A stretch of DNA of 10,163 nt, from assembly GCA_018712465.1 (NCBI GenBank), contig DVGY01000057.1, forward strand, positions 1-10,163, written 5' to 3'. Below are positions 1-7,014 of this stretch, piece after piece. How positions within the stretch are numbered: position 1 is the stretch's first letter; each line of letters begins with the position of its first letter. This DNA comes from Candidatus Egerieicola pullicola (GTDB taxonomy: Bacteria; Bacillota; Clostridia; Oscillospirales; Ruminococcaceae). Both the position numbers and the translations under genes were made by a program. The notes under the pieces are model-generated. The model did not search any database. It was not told the DNA's origin and saw only the letters and a list, made by a program, of their open reading frames with translations.

Positions 1-11
1 TTGCATTTCAT
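1..11 (-). CDS. Start of a further gene, cut by window edge
   Basis: Just after the stop of the second ABC half-transporter (TAA at 26-24) the minus strand reads GGAGGGG, five T residues and ATG at 11-9, then AAA TGC. This is a strong Shine-Dalgarno with normal spacing and the same 15 bases that precede and include the tetR start at 6997. It therefore looks like the first codons (Met-Lys-Cys) of a third gene in the ABC operon. Only three full codons are visible, so neither product nor frame integrity can be judged. Confidence 0.45.
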
Positions 12-23
12 AAAAACCCCTCC

Positions 24-1856
24 TTAGGAAACCTGGGTGAATTGGCTGTTGTACAGGTCGGCGTAGAAGCCTCCCTGTTCCAGCAGGGACTGGTGGGTGC
101 CGCTTTCGATGACGTCCCCGTCTTTGAGCACCAAAATCAGGTCGGAGTTCTTGATGGTGGAGAGGCGGTGGGCGATGACAAAGGAGGTGCGGTTCTGCAT
201 CAACTGGTCCATGGCGCTTTGGATTTGAAGTTCCGTGCGGGTGTCCACCGAGCTGGTGGCCTCGTCCAAAATCAGCATGGGCTTGTCGGCGATCATGGCC
301 CGGGCAATGGTCATCTGCTGTTTCTGGCCCTGGGATAGGTTCACCGAATCGTTTAATACCGTGTCGTACCCGTGGGACAGGGTGCGGATAAAGTGGTCCA
401 GCCCTACCGCCTTGCAGGCCGCCTTCATCTTTTCGTCGTCGGCGTCTTCGGTGCAGTAGATCAAATTCTCCCGCACCGTGCCTTCAAACAGCCAGGTGTC
501 CTGGAGCACCATGCAGAACTGGGCGTGGACGTCCTCCCGCTTTAGATCCTGGGTGGAGATGCCGTCGATGCGGATGCTGCCGTCCTGGATCTCGTAGAAC
601 CGCATCAGCAGGTTCACCAGGGTGGTTTTCCCGGCGCCGGTGGGGCCTACAATGGCGATCTTCTGGCCTGGCTTGGCTTTGGCGGAAAAGTCGTGGATGA
701 TGGTTTTCCCGGTGCCGGGATAGCCGAACTTCACGTGCTCAAACTCCACATAGCCCTTTGCTTTGTCCAGGGAAGCGGTTTTTTGGCTTTCGTCCTCCAT
801 CTCTTCCCCTTCCAGAAATTCAAAGACCCGTTCCCCGGCGGCAGCCCCGGATTGCAGGGACTGGATGGCCTGGGCGATCTGGGACAGGGGCTGGGTGAAG
901 TAGCGCACGTACATCATAAAGGCCACAATCACTTCAAAGCCGCACTGGCCGTTCATGGTCAGCACCGCCCCCACCACGCAGACCGCCACATAGCCGAAGT
1001 TGCCGATGAAGGTCATCAAGGGCTGCATCAAGCCGGACAGGCTCTGGGCCTTGAAGGCGCTGTCCCGCAGCTTTTGGTTGTAGTTGTCAAAGGCCTTTTT
1101 GGAAGCGGCTTCCCCGTTGTAGGCCTTCACCACCGTGTGACCGGCGTAGATTTCCTCAATGTGGCCGTCCAGTTCTCCCAGGTGTTTCTGCTGCCGGGAG
1201 AAGTATTTCTGGCTTCGGCCGGTGATCAGCCGCAGCAGCACAAAGCCGATGAGGGTGGCGGCCACGGCGGTGAGGGTCAAAATCACGTTGGTGATCAGCA
1301 TCATAATCAGCGAACCCAAAAACAGGGTGATGGCGCTGACCATCATGCCGATGCTCTGGTTTAAGGATTGGGAGATCATATCCACGTCGTTGGTGACCCG
1401 GGACAGAATATCCCCGTTGGAGGTGCGGCTGTAAAAGCTCATGGGCAGCCGGTTGATTTTCCGGGAAATATCGCTGCGCATCTGCTTGGAGACGCCCTGG
1501 GCGATGGTGGACATAATAAAGTGCTGGGTAAAGCTCAAAATGGCTCCCGCCACATACAGGATGGCTAAAAAGATGCCGATGCGGAACACGGCGTCTAGGT
1601 CGATGCCGGTCATCAGCCCTTCGGTGATGATCCGGGTCAGTTCCGATAACTGGTCCGGTCCCACCAGGGTAAAGACGGTGCCTCCGGCGGCGCAGACCAC
1701 CGCAATGAGGATGGGAATCAGGTATTTCTTACAGTATAGGATCAGCTTTTTCCAGGAGCCCACAAAGTTCTTGGACTTTTCGCCGCCGCCTCGGCCCATG
1801 CCGTGGCCCCCCATGCCGGGACGCGGGCGGACGGGGGTAGATGGTTGACTGCTCAT
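24..1856 (-). CDS. ABC exporter half-transporter, consensus-site subunit
   Basis: A 610-residue membrane-ATPase fusion of the ABCB/MsbA-like (type IV) exporter family. It should pump an unknown substrate, perhaps a drug, lipid or peptide, out across the cytoplasmic membrane. The N-terminus (residues 7-26) is rich in Gly, Arg, Pro and Met/His, as is common in clostridial members. Six transmembrane helices follow, roughly between residues 45 and 330. The ATPase domain has Walker A GPTGAGKTT (404-412), Q-loop Q452, signature LSQGQ (507-511), Walker B LILDE with catalytic E532, D-loop SSVD and switch H563. Hydrolysis residues are thus intact, but the signature differs from LSGGQ. The ATG overlaps the stop of the upstream half-transporter as ATGA, with AAAGGAGG 10 bases upstream, so translation is probably coupled. 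No C39 peptidase domain is present. The family assignment is firm; the substrate is unknown. Confidence 0.95.
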   Translation of the reverse strand: MSSQPSTPVRPRPGMGGHGMGRGGGEKSKNFVGSWKKLILYCKKYLIPILIAVVCAAGGTVFTLVGPDQLSELTRIITEGLMTGIDLDAVFRIGIFLAILYVAGAILSFTQHFIMSTIAQGVSKQMRSDISRKINRLPMSFYSRTSNGDILSRVTNDVDMISQSLNQSIGMMVSAITLFLGSLIMMLITNVILTLTAVAATLIGFVLLRLITGRSQKYFSRQQKHLGELDGHIEEIYAGHTVVKAYNGEAASKKAFDNYNQKLRDSAFKAQSLSGLMQPLMTFIGNFGYVAVCVVGAVLTMNGQCGFEVIVAFMMYVRYFTQPLSQIAQAIQSLQSGAAAGERVFEFLEGEEMEDESQKTASLDKAKGYVEFEHVKFGYPGTGKTIIHDFSAKAKPGQKIAIVGPTGAGKTTLVNLLMRFYEIQDGSIRIDGISTQDLKREDVHAQFCMVLQDTWLFEGTVRENLIYCTEDADDEKMKAACKAVGLDHFIRTLSHGYDTVLNDSVNLSQGQKQQMTIARAMIADKPMLILDEATSSVDTRTELQIQSAMDQLMQNRTSFVIAHRLSTIKNSDLILVLKDGDVIESGTHQSLLEQGGFYADLYNSQFTQVS

Positions 1857-3610
1857 TCGGCCAATTCCTCCTTTGAAAGCTGGGACAGGGCGATCTGCTG
1901 GTACACCGGGCAGCTTTTCATCAGCTCTTCGTGCTTGCCCATGCCGGCGATCTTTCCGTCCTCCAGCACAATGATTTTATCTGCGTCTCGAATGGTGCCG
2001 ATGCGCTGGGCTACCATAATCCGGGTGGAGTCCCCGCACTCCTGCTGCAAGGTCTGACGCAGGATCCGGTCGGTTTTGTAGTCCAACGCGGAGAAGGAGT
2101 CGTCAAAGATGAAGATTTCCGGCCGGCGGCAGATGGCCCGGGCAATGGACAGCCGCTGTTTCTGGCCGCCGGACAGGTTGGAACCGCCCTGAGCGATGTA
2201 GCCGTCGTATTCTTCCGGCAGCTTTTGGACAAATTCCTCCGCCTGGGCGGTGCGGACGGCGTGGATCACATCCTCCTCCGAACTGGGCTTGCCGCTGTCC
2301 CCGTAGGCCACGTTGCTTTTCACCGTGCCGGAAAACAGGATGGATTTCTGGGACACGTAACCGATCTTATCCCGGAGAGCGTGCTGGTTGTACTCCCGCA
2401 CGTCCACTCCGTCCACCAGCACCTGACCCTGGGTGACGTCGTAAAACCGGGGGATCAGGTTGATGACGGTGCTCTTGCCGCAGCCGGTAGCCCCGATCAA
2501 CGCCACTGTTTCCCCTTGGTGGGCGGTGAAGGTGATGTTTTGCAGCACATCCCCGTCGGCGTCGGGATACCGGAAGGAGACGTTGCGAAACTCGATTTCC
2601 CCCTTCTTTCCCGGCTGGGACTGGGTGACGCTGCCGTCCTGGATGGAGGAGCGGGTATCCAGCACCTCCAAAATCCGCTTGGCCGCCACACTGGCCCGGG
2701 GCAGGATGATAAAAATCATCACCAACATCATAAAGGCCATGACCACCTGCATGGCGTACTGGGAAAAGACGATCATGTCGGAGAAGATGGGCAATTTGTC
2801 CGCCATCTGGGCGTTTTCTACCAGATAGGCCCCGATCCAGTACACCGCCAGGGTCAGTCCGCTCATCACCATCTGGATGCCGGGCATCAAAAAGGCCATG
2901 GTGCGGTTGGCAAACAGCTGGGTTTTGGTGAGCTGCTGGTTGGCGTCCTCGAATTTGGCTTCCTGGTAGTCCTCCGCGTTGTAGGCCCGGATGACGTTTA
3001 AGCCGGTGAGGTTTTCCCGGGTCACCCGGTTGATGTCGTCGGTGAGTTTTTGCAGTTGGCGGAACTTGGGCAGGGCCACAATGATGCAGACCAGCACAAT
3101 CACCAGCAGCACCGCCACCGCTACACCGGTGGACATAGTCCACTGCCAGCTTTTTCCGGCAATCTTGCAGATGGCCCAAACCGCCATAATGGGGGCTTTG
3201 AGCAGCACCTGCAACCCCATGACAATGAGCATCTGCACCTGCATCACGTCGTTGGTGGAACGGGTGATCAGGCTGGCGGTGGAGAATTTCCCGATCTCCG
3301 CCATGGAGAAGGACTGGACCTGGTCAAACAGCTTTTCCCGCAGGGTGGCGGAAAAGTTGGCGGCGATTCGGGCGGCGCAGATGGCGGCGATGATGGAAGC
3401 GGCAAAGCTCCCCAAAGCGCAGGCCAGCATCTTGCCGCCGGCAATGAGGATGTCGCTCATGGCGCTGCCTTGGGTCTGCACCAGGGTGGTGATCTGGGAC
3501 ATATAGTCCGGCATGGTCAGATCCAGCCAGACTTGAGCCACAATGAACACCAACGCCAGAACAGCTAAGCCCCAATCCTGCTTGGTCAGGTATTTCAGCA
3601 GTTTCAGCAT
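1853..3610 (-). CDS. ABC exporter half-transporter, degenerate-site subunit
   Basis: A 585-residue half-transporter of the same exporter family, first gene of the ABC operon. The transmembrane domain spans roughly residues 13-310. The ATPase domain has Walker A GATGCGKS (373-380), Q-loop Q421 and a canonical LSGGQ signature (479-483). The Walker B motif reads IFIFDD, so D504 replaces the catalytic glutamate, and the switch histidine is Q535 (VAQRIGTI). These two changes are those known from degenerate sites of heterodimeric exporters such as TM287/288, BmrCD and LmrCD. It should pair with the product of the overlapping downstream gene: this subunit gives a good signature to the partner's working site, and its own poor Walker B/switch faces the partner's LSQGQ. 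The start ATG has AAAGGAG 11 bases upstream. The substrate cannot be read from the sequence. Confidence 0.95.
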   Translation of the reverse strand: MLKLLKYLTKQDWGLAVLALVFIVAQVWLDLTMPDYMSQITTLVQTQGSAMSDILIAGGKMLACALGSFAASIIAAICAARIAANFSATLREKLFDQVQSFSMAEIGKFSTASLITRSTNDVMQVQMLIVMGLQVLLKAPIMAVWAICKIAGKSWQWTMSTGVAVAVLLVIVLVCIIVALPKFRQLQKLTDDINRVTRENLTGLNVIRAYNAEDYQEAKFEDANQQLTKTQLFANRTMAFLMPGIQMVMSGLTLAVYWIGAYLVENAQMADKLPIFSDMIVFSQYAMQVVMAFMMLVMIFIILPRASVAAKRILEVLDTRSSIQDGSVTQSQPGKKGEIEFRNVSFRYPDADGDVLQNITFTAHQGETVALIGATGCGKSTVINLIPRFYDVTQGQVLVDGVDVREYNQHALRDKIGYVSQKSILFSGTVKSNVAYGDSGKPSSEEDVIHAVRTAQAEEFVQKLPEEYDGYIAQGGSNLSGGQKQRLSIARAICRRPEIFIFDDSFSALDYKTDRILRQTLQQECGDSTRIMVAQRIGTIRDADKIIVLEDGKIAGMGKHEELMKSCPVYQQIALSQLSKEELAE

Positions 3611-3634
3611 GAATGGTTTACTCCTTTCGCAATG

Positions 3635-3659
3635 CGGCAGGGGAACCGCTCCTCTGCCG
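3635..3659 (-). promoter_or_regulatory. Leader hairpin before the ABC operon
   Basis: On the minus strand CGGCAG (3659-3654) pairs with CTGCCG (3640-3635). A one-base mismatch and an inner GGA/TCC pairing enclose a 5-base loop. It lies between the promoter (3679-3687) and the ribosome binding site of the first ABC gene, so it would be in the 5' untranslated RNA. No T-tract follows, so it is not a terminator. It may protect the mRNA or affect ribosome access; no known riboswitch family was recognised. Confidence 0.45.
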
Positions 3660-3678
3660 GTTTTATGGAATAAAAAAA

Positions 3679-3687
3679 ATTATAGCA
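3679..3687 (-). promoter_or_regulatory. Extended -10 promoter of the ABC operon
   Basis: The minus strand reads TGC TATAAT (3687-3679), a perfect extended -10 element. A 17-base spacing leads to GGAACA, a poor -35. The start would fall near 3672, giving a leader of about 60 bases. The remaining gap to the kinase (about 3690-3840) is A/T-rich, with no clear terminator or small gene on either strand. The ABC genes therefore probably have their own promoter but may also receive read-through from the two-component genes. Confidence 0.65.
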
Positions 3688-3840
3688 CCTTTTTGGCGGG
3701 GTGTTCCTTTCTTTTTTGCAACGAAATTGTTTCTGTTTTTTGAATCGCTGGGGCGGATGCGATGGGATTTGGAGAAAACTGTTTTATTTTTTCTATTTTT
3801 TCCGGATTCTGAGAAAATTTACCAATCGGTTACTTTTATT

Positions 3841-5250
3841 TTAATGGTTGTTTTTTCGGTTGGGATAGAGAAGGACGTGGCAGCAGAAAAAGTCCCCTTC
3901 TTGGTAGTAGTCGGTGAACCCGTGATAGCGCTTGGCAAGGTCCCGGACGATTTTGGTGCCCAGTCCGTGGCCCGGTTCCGGTTTGCTGCTGACCAGGTTG
4001 GGATTTTCCTCCAGCACTGGTCGGGGGACGGTGTTTTTCACGGTGAGGGAAAACTCTTCCGGGGTGGAGGTAAGCTCCAACCGGATCTCCCGCTGCCGGT
4101 CACAGGTTTGGCTGGCTTCGATGGCGTTTTCCATTAGGTTGCCCAGCAGGCTGCATAGGTCCCCGTCCCCTACGCCGTACACCTGAGGGGGAATTTGCAG
4201 CTTCACATTCACCCCCGCCTGGTAGGCGTTGGAAAGCTGCTGGTTGAGGATGGCGTTGAGGGCAAGATTTTGGGTAGAGACAAATTTTTGGGTGGTTTCC
4301 TGGGTTTTCAGGTAGTCTTGGATGTACCGGTCGATCTGCTCCCGTTCTCCCTGCCGGTTTAGGGCCTGCAGCAGAGTGAGATTGTGTTTGAAGTCGTGGC
4401 GCATGGCTTGCAGTTGGCGGTAATGGGCCTGCAGCTCCTTGGCGGATTTCTCTTGGAGCAGGGTGTTTTGCTTTAACAGAAGATTTTCCAGCTCCAACTG
4501 ATGTTTTTTGTTCAGCCAAAGGGGAATCAGGAAGGTGAAATAGCCCACCGCCACCGTGCCTATGAGGGACAGAACCAGCAGGCATTGCTGAAACAGGGAG
4601 GAATTTCCATGGCTCAGGCTGGTGAATAGCTGGCACAGGGCCCAAAGCACCATACAAGCCAGACTGAACACCGCTGCCCGTAAAATCCATTCCCGGCTTT
4701 CCCGGGGACTTTGTTTGGAAAGTAAGCCGAAGTACAGCGTCAGCAGCAGGGCTAGGATTACCAGCCAGGCCAAAAGGGCGGGCCAATATCGCTGGGTGGG
4801 GGGAATGGAGGTGTGGAAACGGAGAATGGGTACCTGTCCCGCCAGGGGAAAGGAATTGCCGGTCAACCGGCTTTCCCAAAAGGCCAGCCGGCTGGGGGAT
4901 ACCTGCCCGGTGAGCAGATCCAACTGTCCGGTGAGCAGATATTCCACCAGGGGAAAGCTGCAAAGAGGCGCCAGGAAAGCGGTGACCTTTTCCGCCCCGC
5001 TGCCCCGCAGCCACAAAAAGGCACTCCCCAGCAGCAAAACCCCGTCGCCCAGCAGCACCCAGAAAAAGGCCATCCGGCCGGTCAACATCAGATGGAATGC
5101 CATCAAGGCGCCGGCGCTGACCCCGTAGGCCAGCCATTTGGGAAAACGGGACGGACGGTATCCCAAAAACTGAAAGAGAAACCAAACGCTGAGCAGGCAC
5201 TGGCAGCCTCCCAGCAGCAGCCGGAATTCCGGCCACAGCAGTTGTGACAT
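3841..5250 (-). CDS. GHKL-type membrane sensor histidine kinase (AgrC/ComD-like)
   Basis: A 469-residue sensor kinase that should sense an external or membrane signal and phosphorylate the LytTR regulator encoded just upstream. The first 245 residues hold about six or seven hydrophobic helices, with a likely external loop around 105-155. A charged helical linker follows (about 248-280). The phosphoacceptor box is RHDFKH with H285, the N-box is NLMENAIEA (N371, N375) and the G-box is GHGLGT (427-432), typical of HPK10/GHKL kinases that pair with LytTR regulators. I start at ATG 5250: GGAGGTG (5263-5257) sits 6 bases before it, whereas an in-frame GTG at 5259 lies inside that ribosome binding site. 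The gene begins 5 bp after the regulator stop, so the two form one operon. No AgrD-like pheromone gene is visible beside it; the ligand is unknown. Confidence 0.92.
   Translation of the reverse strand: MSQLLWPEFRLLLGGCQCLLSVWFLFQFLGYRPSRFPKWLAYGVSAGALMAFHLMLTGRMAFFWVLLGDGVLLLGSAFLWLRGSGAEKVTAFLAPLCSFPLVEYLLTGQLDLLTGQVSPSRLAFWESRLTGNSFPLAGQVPILRFHTSIPPTQRYWPALLAWLVILALLLTLYFGLLSKQSPRESREWILRAAVFSLACMVLWALCQLFTSLSHGNSSLFQQCLLVLSLIGTVAVGYFTFLIPLWLNKKHQLELENLLLKQNTLLQEKSAKELQAHYRQLQAMRHDFKHNLTLLQALNRQGEREQIDRYIQDYLKTQETTQKFVSTQNLALNAILNQQLSNAYQAGVNVKLQIPPQVYGVGDGDLCSLLGNLMENAIEASQTCDRQREIRLELTSTPEEFSLTVKNTVPRPVLEENPNLVSSKPEPGHGLGTKIVRDLAKRYHGFTDYYQEGDFFCCHVLLYPNRKNNH
4907..4940 (-). repeat. Short tandem duplication inside the kinase gene
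   Basis: The 13-base word ccggtgagcagat (plus strand) occurs at 4907-4919 and again at 4928-4940, a 21-base period. It encodes a repeated seven-residue unit, LLTGQL-D-LLTGQV, at residues about 105-116 of the kinase, at the edge of the predicted external loop. This looks like a small in-frame duplication in the sensor region. Confidence 0.6.
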
Positions 5251-5255
5251 GGCCT

Positions 5256-5981
5256 TCACCTCCGCTGAAATTGCATAAATTTTGCTTTGGCCTGGTCCTT
5301 TTCCTTGCGGCTCACCGGCAGTTGGACCCCATTGGACAGGGTGACGGTGCGGCAGGCCGGGTCGAAATACCGGATGTGGGCCAGGTTCACCAAATACTGC
5401 TTGTGGATGCGGATGAAATCGTACTGTTCCAGCTCCTCCTGCCTGCGGCGCAGCACCCCCCGTTCCAGCAGGGGAGGGGCGGAACCGGCCAGAACGTACT
5501 GCAAATAGTGGCCTTCGCTTTGGAGGTAGAGAATGTCCCGGATAGCCACCGAACGGCTGCCGGTCTGACCGTCGGAAATGGTCAGGAGGGTGTCCTGCTG
5601 GAAGCGGCGCAGCAGTTTTTGCAGCACCCGTTCCAGATCGGGGAAGGGCTGGTTGGCGTCCCCCTTGCAGATAAAGTGAAAGGGCTGGTAGTCAAAGCTT
5701 TGGTGCATCAAATCCTCCCGGGCGGTGACAAAAATAATGGCGCTTTGAGGGGAGCTTTGCCGGATGGTTTCCGCCAGGTCAAACCCGGATACCCGGGGCA
5801 TGGCAATGTCCAGAAAAAACAGGTGAAAGGACTGCCTGGAAAGATCCTCCAACAGGTCTTTGCCGTTGGAGTAGGCAGTCAGCGTAGAGGAGATCCGGTT
5901 CTGCTCCAGGATAGAGCGAATTTGTTGTTCCAGGAGCCTGCGGATCACCGCTTCATCATCGCAAAGTGCAATGGATAACAT
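5256..5981 (-). CDS. LytTR-family response regulator (AgrA/LytR type)
   Basis: A 241-residue two-domain response regulator, the expected partner of the downstream GHKL kinase. The receiver domain (about 1-120) has the acidic pair D8/D9, phosphoacceptor D58 in FFLDIAMP, T86 and K106. The C-terminal LytTR DNA-binding domain (about 135-240) includes the typical stretch FIRIHKQYLVNLAHI. Such proteins bind pairs of short direct repeats upstream of target promoters; the targets cannot be identified here. I start at ATG 5981 because AAGGTG (5993-5988) lies 6 bases before it; the in-frame GTG at 5990 overlaps that site. The gene precedes its kinase, with the kinase ribosome binding site overlapping its stop codon. 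No convincing promoter lies in the roughly 30 bases between the upstream tRNA terminator and this start. Confidence 0.94.
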   Translation of the reverse strand: MLSIALCDDEAVIRRLLEQQIRSILEQNRISSTLTAYSNGKDLLEDLSRQSFHLFFLDIAMPRVSGFDLAETIRQSSPQSAIIFVTAREDLMHQSFDYQPFHFICKGDANQPFPDLERVLQKLLRRFQQDTLLTISDGQTGSRSVAIRDILYLQSEGHYLQYVLAGSAPPLLERGVLRRRQEELEQYDFIRIHKQYLVNLAHIRYFDPACRTVTLSNGVQLPVSRKEKDQAKAKFMQFQRR

Positions 5982-6015
5982 CGGTTTCACCTTCTATTAC
6001 AAAATGTTTTTAGGC

Positions 6016-6053
6016 AAAAAAAGAAACCTGAATGCAACTCTGCATCCAGGCTT
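6016..6053 (-). terminator. Intrinsic terminator of the tRNA-Ser pair
   Basis: On the minus strand, directly after the CCA end of the second tRNA, CCTGGATGCA (6050-6041) pairs with TGCATTCAGG (6036-6027) around a 4-base loop. There is one G-T wobble. TTTC and seven T residues (6022-6016) follow. This is a canonical Rho-independent terminator. It ends about 26 bp before the response regulator gene. Confidence 0.85.
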
Positions 6054-6059
6054 GCTTTT

Positions 6060-6153
6060 TGGCGGAGAAGAGGAGACTCGAACTCCTGCGCCGGTTTTGA
6101 CCCGACCTACGCCCTTAGCAGGGGCGCCTCGTCACCAACTTGAGTACTTCTCC
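6060..6153 (-). tRNA. tRNA-Ser (anticodon GCU)
   Basis: Reads AGU/AGC serine codons. Minus-strand acceptor GGAGAAG (6153-6147) pairs with CTTCTCC (6070-6064), followed by discriminator G and an encoded CCA (6062-6060). Anticodon stem CGCCC/GGGCG encloses loop CTGCTAA with anticodon GCT at 6119-6117. The T-arm is AGGAG TTCGAGT CTCCT. A long variable arm of about 22 bases (6110-6088 region) confirms a class II serine tRNA. It is second in a two-tRNA transcript. Confidence 0.97.
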
Positions 6154-6186
6154 AAGCGTTGACGTGCCAAAGGCATATATTACATT

Positions 6187-6204
6187 CGCAGCAAAGCAGC
6201 TGCG
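6187..6204 (-). other. Hairpin in the spacer between the two tRNAs
   Basis: In the 61-base spacer, CGCAGC and GCTGCG (6204-6199 and 6192-6187 on the minus strand) form a perfect 6-bp stem with a 6-base loop. No T-tract follows. It may assist processing of the dicistronic tRNA precursor; this is inference. Confidence 0.4.
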
Positions 6205-6214
6205 CCCCAGAGAA

Positions 6215-6303
6215 TGGCGGAGAGAGTGGGATTCGAACCCACGGTACGTTGCCGTATCACTGGTTTTCAAGACCAGCTCCTTAAACCGCTCGGACATCTC
6301 TCC
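6215..6303 (-). tRNA. tRNA-Ser (anticodon UGA)
   Basis: Reads UCN serine codons, chiefly UCA. Minus-strand acceptor GGAGAGA (6303-6297) pairs with TCTCTCC (6225-6219), then discriminator G and encoded CCA (6217-6215). Anticodon stem CTGGT/ACCAG encloses loop CTTGAAA with anticodon TGA at 6269-6267. The long variable arm (TGATACGGCAACGTACC region) is typical of serine tRNA. It is first in the two-tRNA transcript, about 28 bases after the likely start site. Confidence 0.97.
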
Positions 6304-6337
6304 GAGAAACGCTGTGCAGCGAACTGACAACGTACAA

Positions 6338-6366
6338 ATATTATCACACTTTTGGAGACTTGTCAA
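6338..6366 (-). promoter_or_regulatory. Strong sigma-A-type promoter of the tRNA-Ser pair
   Basis: The minus strand has a perfect -35 TTGACA (6366-6361), a 17-base spacer and -10 TAATAT (6343-6338). The start would be near 6331. The -35 begins only 10 bases after the tetR stop codon and no terminator separates them, so tetR transcripts probably also run into the tRNAs. A small dyad, CGCTG/CAGCG (6310-6321), sits in the short leader. Confidence 0.85.
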
Positions 6367-6376
6367 GAGGGTAATC

Positions 6377-6997
6377 TCAATTTTTTTCGTTTTCTTTTTT
6401 TTCCGGCTCTTCCATGGAAAAGTTGAGAAAGGCACGGGCCCCGTCGTCCACAAAGGCCATGGTCATTTTGGCCAGAGTCTGGGGGGACTGCTTCCGGCCG
6501 GTAAGCAGCCAGTGCTGCATAATGCCGATGCAGCCGTTGACCAGATAATTATAATAGTAGTCCGCCGCCGCTTCCTGGGCCTGGTAGTCCCGGATAAACC
6601 GGCGAATCAGCCTGGGCCGCAGTACGCTGCGGATCCGCCGCAGAAAGACATTGGACCGGTCCTGCTGAAAGATGGCCACGCAGGCCTGGTAGTTTTGGGT
6701 AAAGTATTCGAAGATGTCCAGGATGATGTAGGGGGCGGGATCCTCGTCCTCCTGTACCTGGGAACAGTGGGTCTCCACCGCCCGGTTGAGTTCGTCCATA
6801 ATCCCCATCTGCACGGCGTCGTAGAGCTCGTATACATCGTGATAGTGAAGGTAAAAGGTGCCCCGGTTGATGTCCGCCTTTTGGCAGAGTTCCCGCACGG
6901 TGATCTGTTCCAGCGGCTGGTGCTGCATCAACGCCAGCAGGGACTGCTGTAAGGCTTCGCAGGTGCGCTTGACCCGGCGATCCGGCTTTTTCTCCAT
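6377..6997 (-). CDS. TetR/AcrR-family transcriptional regulator
   Basis: A 206-residue one-component regulator, probably a dimeric repressor. The N-terminal TetR DNA-binding domain spans about residues 8-60, with the helix-turn-helix around 31-55 (ITVRELCQKADINRGTFY). The motif FYLHYHDVYEL at its end is typical of the family. The C-terminal ligand domain resembles the TetR_C_8/DhaS-like type common in clostridia; its ligand is unknown. The C-terminus is a short Lys/Glu-rich tail. I start at ATG 6997, which has GGAGGGG at ideal distance; the ATG at 7021 would lie at the likely transcription start and has no ribosome binding site. A perfect inverted repeat over its promoter (7015-7039) suggests autorepression. 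It diverges from glgB. It could control the ABC exporter genes downstream, but that operator is not repeated there. Confidence 0.93.
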   Translation of the reverse strand: MEKKPDRRVKRTCEALQQSLLALMQHQPLEQITVRELCQKADINRGTFYLHYHDVYELYDAVQMGIMDELNRAVETHCSQVQEDEDPAPYIILDIFEYFTQNYQACVAIFQQDRSNVFLRRIRSVLRPRLIRRFIRDYQAQEAAADYYYNYLVNGCIGIMQHWLLTGRKQSPQTLAKMTMAFVDDGARAFLNFSMEEPEKKENEKN

Positions 6998-7014
6998 AAA
7001 AACCCCTCCATTTC

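Noticed and set aside
1931..3001. 356-codon plus-strand open frame across the first ABC gene
   Set aside because: It is antisense to recognisable transporter sequence, of low-complexity composition and without a ribosome binding site.
3613..4137. Plus-strand open frame from the ABC leader into the kinase gene
   Set aside because: It covers the promoter and leader of the ABC operon and the 3' end of the kinase on the opposite strand; no start signal.
3611..5990. Quorum-sensing or bacteriocin locus with a small pheromone peptide
   Set aside because: The kinase and regulator are of the AgrC/AgrA class, but no AgrB, no double-glycine peptide gene and no C39 peptidase on the exporters can be seen.
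5982..5990. GTG start at 5990 for the regulator and GTG at 5259 for the kinase
   Set aside because: Each GTG is part of the Shine-Dalgarno sequence that serves an ATG 9 bases further on.
6060..6303. Integration site of a mobile element at the serine tRNAs
   Set aside because: Both tRNAs are intact and no integrase or duplicated tRNA 3' end lies in the window.
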